Assembly: GCA_027943335.1 (NCBI GenBank)
Contig: BSBK01005648.1
Coordinates: forward strand, 1,725,001-1,789,000
DNA from: Chamaecyparis obtusa
Lineage: Eukaryota; Streptophyta; Pinopsida; Cupressales; Cupressaceae
Direction: 5' to 3'
Length of the DNA stretch: 64,000 nt
The translations under genes and the position numbers were made by a program. This document shows positions 23,064 to 34,544 of this stretch, piece by piece (positions within the stretch are counted from its first letter, which is position 1; each line of letters starts with the position of its first letter). The notes under the pieces are model-generated. The model ran no database searches and was not told the origin of the DNA. It worked only from the letters and a program-made list of their open reading frames with translations.

Positions 23064-23830
23064 AGGGTTTCTTTTAGATGTTGTAGTTGTAAATGCTCTC
23101 ATGGATATGTATGAAAAATGTGGAAGGATGTAGAAAGCACATGAAATGTTTGAAAAAATGCCTGAACAAGTTACGATTTCATGAAATACAATGATATTAG
23201 GATATGCACAAAATGGTGCTCTTGATGAAGCTTTACAATTTTTTAAAAGAATGCCTCAACCTAATGTGATTTCATGGAAATCAATGATTGTTGGATATGC
23301 ACAAAATGGGATTGCTGAGAAAGCCTTGGAGGCTTTTAATCAAATGCAATTAGCAGGTGTTAAACAAAACTCCACAACATTTGTCAGCATCATCCCAGCA
23401 TGTGCTAAATTGGGAGCTGTCAAACCAGGTATGGAAATCCATTGATGCACAATGGAAAGTGGATTTTTGTCAAATGTTGTGATTGCCAGTGCCTTGATGG
23501 ATATGTATGCAAAATGTGGAAGCATTCAGAAGGCTTAGAAACTGTTTCACAAAATGCCTCAACAGGATGTCATCTCATGGACTTCAATGATTGCAGGATT
23601 TACACAAAATGGGTTTGTTGAACAAGCCCTAGAGACTTTTAAGAAAATACGATTAGCAGGTGTAAGGCCAAATTCCACAACCTTTATCAGCATCCTCCCA
23701 CCCTATGCCCAAATGGGAGCTTTGGAACAAGGTATAGGAATCCATCAAACAATCATAGAAGGTGGATATTCGACATACTTGTAGTCGTGAATGCCCTGAT
23801 AAACATGTATGCTAAATACATATTAAGTAA
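23064..23830 (+). pseudogene. PPR (PLS-type) pseudogene, downstream fragment
   Basis: It continues the phase of the upstream fragment: NALMDMYEKCGRM, then MPEQ, a short S-type unit, and two fuller P-L-S sets with MPQPNVISWKSMIVGYAQNG and MPQQDVISWTSMIAGFTQNG. Units are about 31-36 residues, typical of the plant PLS class that edits organellar transcripts. In-frame stops lie at Gln (two TAG), Trp (TGA in S-stop-NTM) and after EIH. A frameshift near 23780 precedes NALINMYAK, after which similarity ends. There is no E or DYW domain. The many near-identical repeats with MPQ at the helix turn are common in early land plants and gymnosperms. Confidence 0.88.
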
Positions 23831-25560
23831 TTAGCCTAGGGCATCAATCCTTCATGTGCGGATGAATAGTTACGGGCTTGGGGTTTTGAATTCTTAGTAT
23901 ACATGAAAGGAACTGGCATTTTCCAAGGTGGCGTTCACATCCATCGGTGGGAAAGTAGGACACCCCGCATGTTATGAAACTAGTGTTCAAAGCTAGAATT
24001 TTAAACTGTGATTACTAAAATCTAGTTTATCAAACCAAGAACCTTTAAAAGAATTCAAACCACTCATTTTCTATTGTTGTTTCAATCTTCATTCAACACA
24101 TCACAAACAGTGAGATCTCGAAGACCATACCAATTCGCACAATGACTAAAGATGGAAATCCTTCACGCTCTGCAGTCCTCCTTCGTGTGCTGCAACCCTT
24201 GATCTAATTTTCCCATAAAAATGAAATAAGAAATGAAACTTTTTTTTTTAAATTTTGCCCGTGTGCATCGATATTTTGACCTACTTGGTATTGGTCAAAA
24301 TTTCAACCAACACGGGCATGGATTTAAAAAAAAGAAAGTTTTCCTTCTATAATCTGACCAACCTAAACCTTTTTAATTGATGGTCAAAAATTTTGGTAGA
24401 AAAATAAGGTCAAATGTACTAGTGTCAATACTAGTAACCTCTAAGAAGTTACAATTTCCTATGCTCATTTTTTTTGGAGTATGGCCAAAAAATTATAGAA
24501 TAAACTATTCCCTCCTATACTTTAGGCTCTACAAGATCTAAGTGTGGAGCCTTGTCAACACATTAGATTCTATATAGATACAATAGACTTATCACAATGT
24601 ACAACAAATAAAATGGACAAGACTCATTGTGTTCTAAAATATCCCATGTACTCATAGTGATTAGGAACAAACATTAGAAAATGAATAGAAAAAAAATTAC
24701 ATATCAAATTATTTTTCTTCCTTAATGTATGAGAGGGTTGTGAGGCATTTTCTTTGACTAACAATTCCTTGGGAAAATAGAGTTATCAAATATAATAACT
24801 AATATGTCTTGAAAACAATTCTTCTAGAGGCTCAAAACATATAACATTACCTTACAATGATTGTTTTTGCTTTACAATAACATGGACCTACAAATGAAAT
24901 CTAAATAGAAAGTTCTATTTAATAATCACTTTCATAGTAATACAAAGTAGTGGAAATTTTGGAAGGGTCGATTTTGATGAGTTGGTATGAATATGAAGTT
25001 CTTTCTAACTAATTCACCATCTAGGTCCTACTCACTCTAGTTTAGTTAAGTTTACATAAGGTACACATAAGATAATAATAACAAAGTGTCTCAAGTCATA
25101 CAATTGAGTTACATGCCATAATCTTATGTAGTCTCATGTGTCACCTTGTCATATGTAACTAGATTATTTTCATTGAATATAAATCCTTCTTGAATTGATC
25201 ATTATATTATTTTATATCCTTTGGTAGGATAGTATTATTATTTAATATTTAATCTCTCTTGTGATTTTATTGAAGCTTATAGCTTGGTGGCTAAATCCAT
25301 AGCCAAATCTTGTATGATATAAAATATTATATACCAAATCTTATATGGTCTCATAGTTTGTGGGCTTATTTATTGCTAGTTTTTATTGAAAGATCTAGGA
25401 TTGTAGATATTTTTTGATCTTAACATCTTGAGTATTATCTTCTTTTGCATCATATGATGACCCAAAGAATTCAAAAACTTTATATAAATACTAGATTTTA
25501 GGGGGATCCTCTTTGTGACTTTGTATTGCAAATTCACTCAAGAGAATAAAGTGCAAAGGC
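23831..25560. other. No gene; one hairpin
   Basis: AT-rich sequence between the PPR remnant and element E. Apart from the inverted repeat at 24236-24342, I see no coding, LTR or terminal repeat signal. Confidence 0.5.
24236..24342. repeat. Imperfect inverted repeat (107 bp), MITE-like
   Basis: The left arm reads AAACTTTTTTTTTTAAA, then TGCCCGTGT, then TATTTTGACC. The right arm is its reverse complement with a few mismatches: GGTCAAAAT, ACACGGGCA, TTTAAAAAAAAGAAAGTTT. The loop is about 10 bases. It may be a small foldback element or a noncoding hairpin. No clear target duplication was found. Confidence 0.7.
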
Positions 25561-25708
25561 AATCTCACTATTGAGTTCAAGTTATCCAATACATTTCGTT
25601 TGGCCTTATTTTAATTCAAATTGAACATGATTAGCCAAATATACAAATGGTTGAAGTTTGAAGGTGGTTTTCATATCTTGAAGGTAGATACATTTTAAAA
25701 ATATTTTG
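25561..25708. repeat. Left copy of a ~148-bp direct duplication flanking element E
   Basis: Begins AATCTCACTATTGAG and ends with ATATTTTG. The second copy at 32011-32159 differs by roughly a dozen substitutions and small indels. The left copy abuts the truncated start of element E, and the right copy abuts the last base of its 3' LTR. Confidence 0.85.
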
Positions 25709-26283
25709 GTGATAATACTCCTTGTTTTATCAGAGGAAGAGGTTCGATTACACTAGATGGTAATAATAATAATGATGATGTTCTATATGTTGATGGTTTC
25801 AAGCATAATATTTTGAGTGTTGGACAACTTATTAGTAAAGGATACATGTTGGAGTTCAAGGATGTAAAGTTCATAATCAATGGAAGCTCTGGAAATGATA
25901 TTGCATCAGGTACAAAGACTAGAGGTAATATTTTTCATTTGAGTTGCACAGAGAATAAATGTTTGATTGCTAGAATTGATGATAGTTGGTTATGGTATAA
26001 GAGAATTTTTCATGTAAACTTTGATAACATTGTGAAGATAAGTGTTACACATGCTGTAAGAGATCTACCTATATTTTTGAAGCCTAATAATGTGATGTGT
26101 AAGGAATGTCAGTTGGGAAAGCTAACAAAATCTACCTTTAAAAGAAAGACATATTCTTCAAATGGATTATTAGACTTGGTGCACACAAATTTAAGTGGAC
26201 CTACTAGGACTAGGATTTATTATAGTGAAAAATATTTTATATTATTCATTGATGATTATTCAAGGATGATGTGGGTAATATTT
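25709..26283 (+). pseudogene. Ty1/copia pol of element E, part 1 (pre-integrase and integrase N-terminus)
   Basis: The sequence begins inside pol with the GAG-pre-integrase region (DGFKHNILSVGQL at about 25790-25830), then the zinc-binding HHCC domain ending CKECQLGK (26098-26122), then the start of the integrase core. The usual first catalytic Asp is Asn here (HTNLSGP). The frame is open to 26289, where the solo LTR at 26284 supplies the stop. Gag, protease and 5' LTR are missing. Confidence 0.85.
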
Positions 26284-27307
26284 TGTTAGAAATAGGGAAT
26301 ATTGAGAGGGGGGGGGGGTGAATCAGTATTCTACAAACTTTATCTTTTTCCCAATTATGGATATAACATATTATCTTTACACATGTGTAACATAAGAAGC
26401 TAAACAACATGCATAGCAATAAAACTAAAGAACTCATAACACATTATTTGTTCTCGATGAAACCCTGGCCAAGGGAAAACCTCGATGGGGATGGTACCCA
26501 CAAAGATCCACTAATCAAAAGTATCTTGTTAAGGATGATGACCTTGTTAGGAGTCTATTACATGCATATAGTGTCTCAGTACTGATTAAGGGACTATATG
26601 CCTTGTTAGAAGCCTCAACCCTATTAGGAGTTGGCAGTACAAAATGTGATTACCAGATGAGCCCACTGCCCAAACAAGTAATGTAAAATATTTACTTATT
26701 ACAAAAGTAGGTCAAGGTACATAACCTTATATTGCTTGCATCAATATCTTTTCACTTCTCTTTCACTATCGCTATTACATACATTCATTCCTTCATCATA
26801 TATCTCTTACAATTTACAATTACATTTATACAAGTTATTAGGATTAATAACTTTCCAGTCGGATATCATATTAAAAAATAACTTTATCCAAGGGTTAACA
26901 TCTAAGATGTCATCCCTTTATATTTTTAAGTCACTATTTTGATAAACAAAATAATCCCTTAACTCTTTACCAATTCTGTCTTCATATTCTGTCCTGTCGG
27001 CTTGACATTGTCTTTAGTAAAACTATCATAACTTCTTCTATACATGTCGTATTGACTTGCGCTCTGACATAAGTCTTCAATAGTCATCATAGAGTCTATG
27101 TTCAAGTGCACAATCATTGAACTTACTCCAATCATCATCGCAAACAAAAACTACCTCCAGCTTCACTGGTAAAAACATTGTCTCATACTTAGACAATTTT
27201 GTATTGCGCTCTGACATACTAGCTCTCTGACCTGTGTGATCTTCATGTAGATCATATGTTTCCATAATTAAAACATCTATGTAACCAACTCAGCTAAATT
27301 GCCAACA
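26284..27307 (-). repeat. Solo LTR of family S1, inserted in element E
   Basis: The plus strand starts TGTTAGAAATAGGG and ends GCCAACA. On the minus strand it begins TGTTGGCAATTTAGCTGA, matching the solo LTR at 12686. Length is 1,024 bp. TATTT stands on both sides (26279-26283 and 27308-27312), a perfect 5-bp target duplication. It interrupts the integrase core of element E, so it is younger than E. Confidence 0.92.
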
Positions 27308-27312
27308 TATTT

Positions 27313-29470
27313 TTGAAGGAAAATTCTGAATCCTTTGACAAATTCAAGATCTTTACAGCTATGGTTGAGACTGGGACATGAATGAAGCTGAAATGTTTGA
27401 GATCAAATAGAGGTGGAGAGTTTAATTTAAGAGAATTTAATGTTTATTGTGAATAGAATAGAATAAGAAGACAAATGTCAGCTCCCTAAACCCCACAACA
27501 GAATTGAATTGTAGAGAGAAGGAACATATCTATTCTGGACACTATAAGATCCATGATGATAGAAGGAAATGTTTCACATACAACTTGGAGAGAAGACGTG
27601 AGTACTGCAATCTACACATTGAACCAAGTTTAGAGAAAGCATGGTACTGGTAAGACTCCTTATGAGATTTGGTATGGTCACGTTCCCAAAGTGAAGTATT
27701 TTAGAATTTTTGGAAGAAAATGCTATATCAAGAGAGATGAAGACTTAGGAAAGTTTAATCCTAGTTGTGATGAAGGTATATTTATTACTTATTCTATAAA
27801 GAGAGAAACTTATAAATGTTTTAACAATTGGTTGAGAAAGATATTTGAAAGTTCTAATGTGAAAGTTGATGAGAATTATCAGAAACTAGTCAATTCATGC
27901 AATTATGAATTGGATGATGAAGAAGAAAATCAGATTGTACAAGTACATAATCAGAATCAGAATGGATCGGTAGAACATGATGACAAAGTTTTAAATGAGG
28001 AAGAAGTTGAAACTCAAGAGTCTTTTACAAAAGAAAATACAAAGACTCCAAGGTATGTAAGGATAAATCATTCAGAAAATTAGATTATTGGTGATAGGAA
28101 TCAAGGTATTTTGACTTTAGGAAAACATGTTAGAGTTAGAGATGAAATTTGTTTGATTTCTAAAGTTGAACCTAAAGATGTAGATGAAGGTTGCAAAGAT
28201 GAAAGTTGGGTTAAGGAAATGGAAGAAGAGTTAGAACATATTAAAAAGAAAAAAACATGGATCTTAGTTCCCATACCAAAGGATGAGAATGTGATTGGAA
28301 AAAAATGGGTTTTTAGAAAAAAACTAAATGAAGATGGTGAATTCGTAAGGAATAAAGCCATATTGGTTTGCAAAGGATATTAATAGATAGAAGGTATTGA
28401 CTTTGAGGAGACTTTTTCTCCTATTTTTAGAATTGAAGCTGTTAGAATCCTTCTTTCATATGCTACATACAAATATTTCAAGGTATATCAAATGAATGTT
28501 AAGTCTTCATTCTTGAATGAAGAGTTAGAAGAGGAAGTCTACATTGAACAACCTGATGGTTTTCTTTTGATTGATCAAGATGACATAGTTTTCTGATTAA
28601 AGAAAGCATTGTATGCATGAAATAAGCATTGAGAGCCCGATATGTAAGGTTAGATAAATATTTGATGAAAATTGGTTTTAGAAAATGATCTACTTATAGT
28701 AATTTTTATTTCAAAATTGATTATGATAATATCTTGATTGTTGAAGTATTTTTGGATGATTCTAAATCTGTTGGAACCCCTATGGTTATTGGCTTCAAAT
28801 TGACAAAGAATGATGATTCCCCTCTTGCTAATCAGAAAAGGTACATATCAATGATCAGTGGGTTGATATGCTTGACTTTGACTAGACCATACATAATGAA
28901 TTCTATTTGTATTGTTGCAATATTTTAAGCAAAACCAAAGGAATCATATGTTGCTACTATTAAGAGCATATTCAGATACTTGAAAGGGATAGTGGATTAT
29001 GGCTTATGGTATCCTAAGGATGATTATTTTACATTATGCATTTATATTGATGTGGATTGGGAAGGTAACATGGATGACATGACAAGTAGTAAAGGTGGAG
29101 CATTCTTCTTGGGGAAGAGGTTAGTCTCTTGGTCTAGTAAGAAAAAAAATTGTATATCTCAATCTAATGGTGAATTTGAGTATGTTGTTGTTTCTATAAA
29201 TTGTAATCAAGTAGTTTGGATGAATAAAATACTAGAGGACATCAGAATAAGTTTCAATAAGCCCATTTTTATTTACTATGACAATTCAAGTGCTATCAAT
29301 ATTTCAAAGAGTCTTGTGTTGCATTTAAAAACAAAACATATATCTATAATGTATCATTTATTGATGGATAAGGTGAATGAAAAAGAAGTCAAATTGGAAT
29401 ATGTGTCTAAAATAGAATAGATTGTAGATATCTTCATGAATCCCTTTCCAAAAGATACTTTTTAGTATCT
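27313..29470 (+). pseudogene. Ty1/copia pol of element E, part 2 (integrase, RT, RNase H)
   Basis: Integrase resumes at once (RSNRGGEF at about 27395, the second acidic motif region) and shows the end segment KVKYFRIFGRKCYIKRDED (27690-27745). An acidic linker is followed by RT (KKTWILVPIPKDENVIGKKW at 28245-28310; QMNVKSSFLNEELEEEVYI near 28490). The active-site region reads IVEVFLDD (28738-28760) and is joined directly to SKSVGTPM, so about 100 residues of the RT are deleted. RNase H follows (DVDWEGN, SQSNGEFEYV, KHISIMYHL) and ends near 29470. Frame breaks at 28081, 28381 and 28591-28700. Inactive. Confidence 0.87.
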
Positions 29471-29849
29471 CTGAGGTAAGCTTGGGGTGATAGCCCCTCC
29501 TAATATGAGCTAGAGATGCATGGATTTGCATCAATCCAGTGCTTATACAAAGAATATATTCATTCTGAATTGATGTTTTTGAGATTTCTCGTTAGGGGGA
29601 GTGTTTGGTCTTGTAAGTTATGTTGTTCATATATTTGACCTCTATGAATTAGTGCATATATGTGTCTTTATCATTTATGTCAAAGGGGGAGAGATATCAA
29701 TGAGAAAAACAAGGAAGAAAAATAAGAAAGAAAAACAAGGGAGAGATTGAATGGTTGATATATTGAGGATATTGTTGCTGATATGATTTCTTTGTGCATT
29801 GATTTTTTTTTTCACATCATATGTTTCCATCAATGCCAAAGGGGGATAT
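29471..29849 (+). other. 3' untranslated region of element E with three purine tracts
   Basis: Noncoding from the end of RNase H to the LTR. AGGGGGAGTG (29593-29602), AAAGGGGGAGAG (29682-29693) and AAAGGGGGATAT (29838-29849) repeat the series seen in A and B; the last abuts the LTR. Multiple tracts again suggest the Sirevirus lineage. Confidence 0.7.
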
Positions 29850-32010
29850 TGTTGGATATTTCATGTATATATGTGCTGACATTGATGTTTTGTCATTGAT
29901 GTCAACATATTTCTTTATTCCCTCGTTTGTTCAATGAAGATTTTTGTATCGATATGGACAATATATTGAAGATCAGATGCTCTGAAGCTGTAGAAGTGTT
30001 GTGGAATGTTTGTACTTGATCTTGTTCAAGTTGTAGAGGTTCATGCTGATATTTAAGGAAGATATGAGTGATTTATTAGAGGACAATTTTTTGGTTATTC
30101 TGGAGGTGACAATGTTGCAGTTTTTGGTTCGCTGAGGATCGATTATGCAATATTTTTGGTTGCTAACTTGGTGGTGAGTTTAGGACACTGATGCGTGTGC
30201 TCATCTTGGATGGTCCATGATTTGGAAGCTGGAAAGCTACTTTTCTTGAGTGATAGAGGTTGATGTTTAGTGTTCCTGATGAATAGTGTAGAGATAGTTG
30301 TAAATTCTAAGATAGAGATATTTGTGTTGTTTTCATATTTCATGTTTCTTTATTATGTTTATATATCATGTCCTATTCATGTTTTTTTTATTTCATTAGA
30401 TTATGTGATTGAGTTCAGTGATTTTCCTATGGTGTGTTGGTGTTCTTGGCTGTCTTGATGGATAGCATGCTGCAAATATTGGTGGAGTGATCTATGGATC
30501 ATAGTGTGTTCGTGGATGAAGAATTGGGTCCTAAATATGTCTTTTCCAACATGTCTTGGATCACATCAAGGATTGTGTATTACTCTTTGTAAATTTTTTG
30601 TAATTAGGTCTATGGATGACCTTGTTGTAATATGTTGATGTAATGTATTTAAAGATATAATCTTTGTTATTGTGAAGGTGTGAGAGAGTATGAAGAGATG
30701 TGTGTGAGAAAGATATATTAGTGGATGTGTAAAGAGGTATGAGTGTAATATTAAATTAAGTTAGAACATAGTTTTACTTCATTAAAGTTGTATTTTGATG
30801 ATGGGTGCTCTCCTTAATACCACAAACACATAACAAAAATGGAGAAACAACAACAATTTGCAAGAACAAAAAATGGGCTTCTTATTATCTCCACAAGTGT
30901 GGAATTACAAATTTCAAAATTACAATATGCAAAGACACATGGGCATCTTCCTTACAATATTCTGTAGGAACAAGCCTCGAATTATTACCTAGAACTACTA
31001 CCAGAACTGCCCTAGAAAACACTACGGGCCTTCCTTATATAGGAAATTTTCCACCACTCGAGAAGGTTCCAGAAATTTAGCCATTAAGGCCAACTACCCC
31101 TAGAATTATTTTATTTTTCATAATTATTACATTAGGGTCAGCTCAAAATAATTACAAATTTTATTTTTAGGTAGCCCAACTTCCAGAGGCCATAACTTTT
31201 TAACCGTAGCTCTGTTTGACTATTATAACTACTTTTTTAGAAATGGAAGGACCTAATCTATAGTGCCTGACTCTCACAAGCTCCAATCAGCTGGGTCGAT
31301 TGTGATTCGGAGCCTCTAAGGCCTTCAAAATTGAGCTCAAAGATTTCATACCCAAAAACCTCAATAACTTCACCAATACAGATGATATAGTAATGAAACT
31401 CAACTGGTAGGCTGATATGACTAAGATGAACCTCCACCTATGAAATCATAACATTCCAAGCTTGTATGACCAACTTACAAAAAATAGTAAGTTTCCATAA
31501 ATAGAATCTCTGCACAAGATAACCCTTATTGAAAAGAAACTAGAAATATTTTTGTGTGATGCAAGATTTTTCTTACACCCATGATGCTCCAACATCATAT
31601 TGGTATATTAGAGATGCTATCAGTCAGTTCATAAATCAGTGGATTGTAGTCTATTTGGGGTTGTAGTCCTTGTTTTGATTTGGGTTGTTTCCCAAGGGTT
31701 ATTTCCCTTAGTTGTATTTGAGTAGCGAGCTCTAGGAAATGAGCTTGAATGCATGCACATTCCCCTATTGTACCTTTAATAGGGTTATATGTACTAGTAC
31801 ATCATCTAGTGGGTTTGATCCCCACCGTGGCTTTTCCCTTAACCAAGTTTCCGCACAAAAAGTTTGGTGTTATGTGTTCTTGTAATTGTGGTTCAGTTCT
31901 TTAATGTTGACATCAAGTAAAGAAGTTAAGTATTGATAAGTTTTAGTTTTGACACAACTGATTCACTCTCCCCTCCCCTCTCAGTTGTGTGTGCTTCCTT
32001 ATTTGTAACA
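29850..32010 (+). repeat. 3' LTR of element E, interrupted by a solo LTR
   Basis: Starts TGTTGGATATTTCATG directly after the purine tract and ends with the CTCTCAGTTG...TTTGTAACA block typical of these copia LTRs. Removing the solo LTR at 30796-31597 leaves about 1,360 bp. No 5' LTR is present in the window. Confidence 0.7.
30796..31597 (-). repeat. Solo LTR of family S2, inside the 3' LTR of element E
   Basis: Termini are TGATG and CATCA, a perfect 5-bp inverted repeat. The flanks are TATTT (30791-30795) and TATTG (31598-31602), a 4-of-5 target duplication. Its minus-strand first half (31170-31490 on the plus strand) is similar by eye to 7440-7830 in the LTR of element G, including the words CCAACTTC(C/T)AGAGGCCATAAC and CCTCTAAGGCCTT. 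Confidence 0.7.
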
Positions 32011-32159
32011 AATCTCACTATTGAGTTCAAGTTATCCAATACATTTAGTTTGGCCTTATTTTTAAGTCAAATTGAACATCATTGGCCAAATCTACAAATG
32101 GTTAAAGTTTTAAGGAGGTTTCCATATCTTGAAGGTAGCTACATTTTTAAAATATTTTG
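32011..32159. repeat. Right copy of the ~148-bp direct duplication flanking element E
   Basis: See 25561-25708. Sequence similarity ends at 32159, where the right flank becomes unique. Confidence 0.85.
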
Positions 32160-32687
32160 AGTCAAACTTCACCCTTCAATTATGTCCAAAATCCCTAGAA
32201 ACCTAATAATTGACTATTAATTCATCAAAATCAAACATTTGTCCTTGAGCATTTAGAAAAATATTCACCTAGTTGACCATGTAGATTATTCATAAATAAT
32301 TTCCATATAGTGTTCCTTACGTCATGCCTATGCAAGTATTGCATTATCACAAATATGGTTAAACTCTGAAAATATTTATTTAAAAAATACAAATGTCAAA
32401 ATTTTATATTAAAACATATTAGTGCATAGACTATACCTTGCCTAAGAAAAGTACCAAAATAAGGTACATGGTTTATATGGAGGCACCACATGGTGTAAGG
32501 TGTAGACAACCCGACCAATCAATGGTTAAATTCCATTAGTGAATTTGAACACCACGGTCCACCTTTGTTGCTAAACAACTTATCCAATGCCATATAATAG
32601 CTTTCATTGCCACATCATGGTTTTTAAGAGTTAAATAAATAGTTTCTCTTGCAATGGGAAAATTTTTAAATTTGAGGGCATTTTGTT
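32160..32687. other. No recognisable feature
   Basis: Noncoding AT-rich sequence between the duplication and the LTR of element F. No family resemblance seen. Confidence 0.5.
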
Positions 32688-33720
32688 TGTTAGAAATATT
32701 ATGGATAGCTATGCATGTTTCATTTGATGTGCTAACATCAACATGATGTTAGTAGGTTCACCCTAGCCATTGCTCCTCTCCAATTGAGTTTTGGTTTTGG
32801 GGTTGATCTTCAAAAGTCCACAACTCAATCATCTAAACTCCTTTTTGTGAGAATTTTTATTAAGGGTAAACTTTCATAATATTTATATGTTAAATTGTGA
32901 TCAGATTTAGAATAGAAGAATTTCTAATTTTTTTGACTTGTTTCCTATATAATGAAACTATGATTATACTTAGATTAGAATTATATTCTAACTCTTTTTA
33001 GCCTAATAAAATTGTCTATGTGATGATAATACAAATTTGAGAGGAAACAATGAACTCCAAATACAATGATGATATATTTATTTTGCTTGAGAAGACTTGA
33101 TATGAATCTCTATTTGTAACTTGTAATAACACTTATAGATTTATTTGTGCTCCAAGTTATCCTTTCAATGAGTATATATATAACATAATGGGACATGTCT
33201 CCCGTATGGATATGCCCTACATGAACAAAGTTAGTGTAAAGACATGTCTCTTGTTAATGGTTTGACCACTCATTAGTTACTTCTAATACATATCATTGAA
33301 TATAATTGATAATAATTGAACCATAACTTAATAACAATGATAAGATAGTCGATATAATGATCGAATCTTAAACTATTCATTGGCAATGATACTATATGGC
33401 ATTCGATAATGATTATTGGTTGTGATAATCACAGTTGATAATGATTAACACTTCTAATATATATTTAACAATAATGATAGATGACATATGACGGTCAATG
33501 GTATTGTCAGTTGTGATAACCATAGTCGACATCGACTGTGATCATCATAGTTGATAACATCATCGACTATGTCACCATCATTCCCTTGTATTGTTGATTA
33601 TTGTTGTCATTCATTGATATTAAGTTGATTCACATAATCGACATTATAGTCGATATCAAAAATATTGTTTAATGTATTATCATCATTATAATGTGTATGA
33701 TAATTATTTATTATTTATAA

Positions 33721-33768
<48 letters not shown>

Positions 33769-33921
33769 GTATATATAATATATATCATCTTTATAATTAT
33801 CATCAATATTAATAATGCTCTATGATAAAAAGAAAGATAACAAATGTTTAAGGTCGATAGGCCATTCAAACATTTGATTTTATTGATTGGAATAATTTGA
33901 TCAAAGCTACAATCATTAACA
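32688..33921 (-). repeat. Candidate 3' LTR of copia element F
   Basis: On the minus strand a purine-rich AAGAGGGAG (about 33922-33932) precedes TGTTAATGATTGTAGC at 33921, the expected start of a 3' LTR. The other end is placed at TGTTAGAAAT (32688, plus strand), since TGTTA and TAACA make matching ends. Contains a long TA run. The left boundary is inferred; no second LTR is in view. Confidence 0.45.
33725..33766. repeat. TA dinucleotide microsatellite
   Basis: About 20 TA units within an AT-rich stretch; it is followed by more TA-rich sequence to about 33790. Confidence 0.9.
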
Positions 33922-34544
33922 CTCCCTCTTAGCTAGGGAGGATGATTTACATCCATGTAATATAGTGAACTCTTGTATTGTGATTACCTCAATATAAAAT
34001 TGAGGGTTATAGTCTACATATTTATAAGAAATGACATCTACCATAATAGATGTTACCTCACAGTATCATCAAGAGTATGGATTGCTCAAGAATATCAACC
34101 ATATGATATTCTCCATACTCATATCTTTCCTAGTATGTGCACTGGCATCACATCTCATGAGGCCTACCATAAAGATATAATTTCATGGCATACCCACAAA
34201 TGTTACATCTCATAACATCTACCATGACATATCTCAATAATATAACTCATTGTAGTTGCATACTACTTAGTTAATATTATATAAGATATATGAACTATCG
34301 CAATATGTTAGTGAGTATCAACCATATTATATCCATCATGAGAGTAGGTTAAACTATTTTAAAGTCATCACTTTACAATAGTAACCATAAGTAGACTTCA
34401 TTGAAAGATTGTCACCTTCTAGGAAGTTTCCATAAGATTATATAATAGCTCACATAAAAATTATATATAATATATCTCATATATAAATCATTAGTACAAT
34501 TTATTGAGTCTCAATCTCAATTGAAATTTTACATTCTTACCATA
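33922..34544 (-). other. 3' noncoding region of element F
   Basis: Lies between the end of RNase H and the candidate 3' LTR. AT-rich with a short open frame on the plus strand that I do not regard as a gene. Confidence 0.5.

Noticed and set aside
25561..25708. The 148-bp duplication as a pair of short LTRs of element E
   Set aside because: It lacks TG...CA ends and an adjacent primer site, and E already has a proper 3' LTR that ends exactly where the right copy begins.
27077..27265. Minus-strand frames within the S1 solo LTR (also 12776-13033 in the other copy)
   Set aside because: Both lie in LTR sequence and the frame is not kept between copies beyond what LTR similarity gives.
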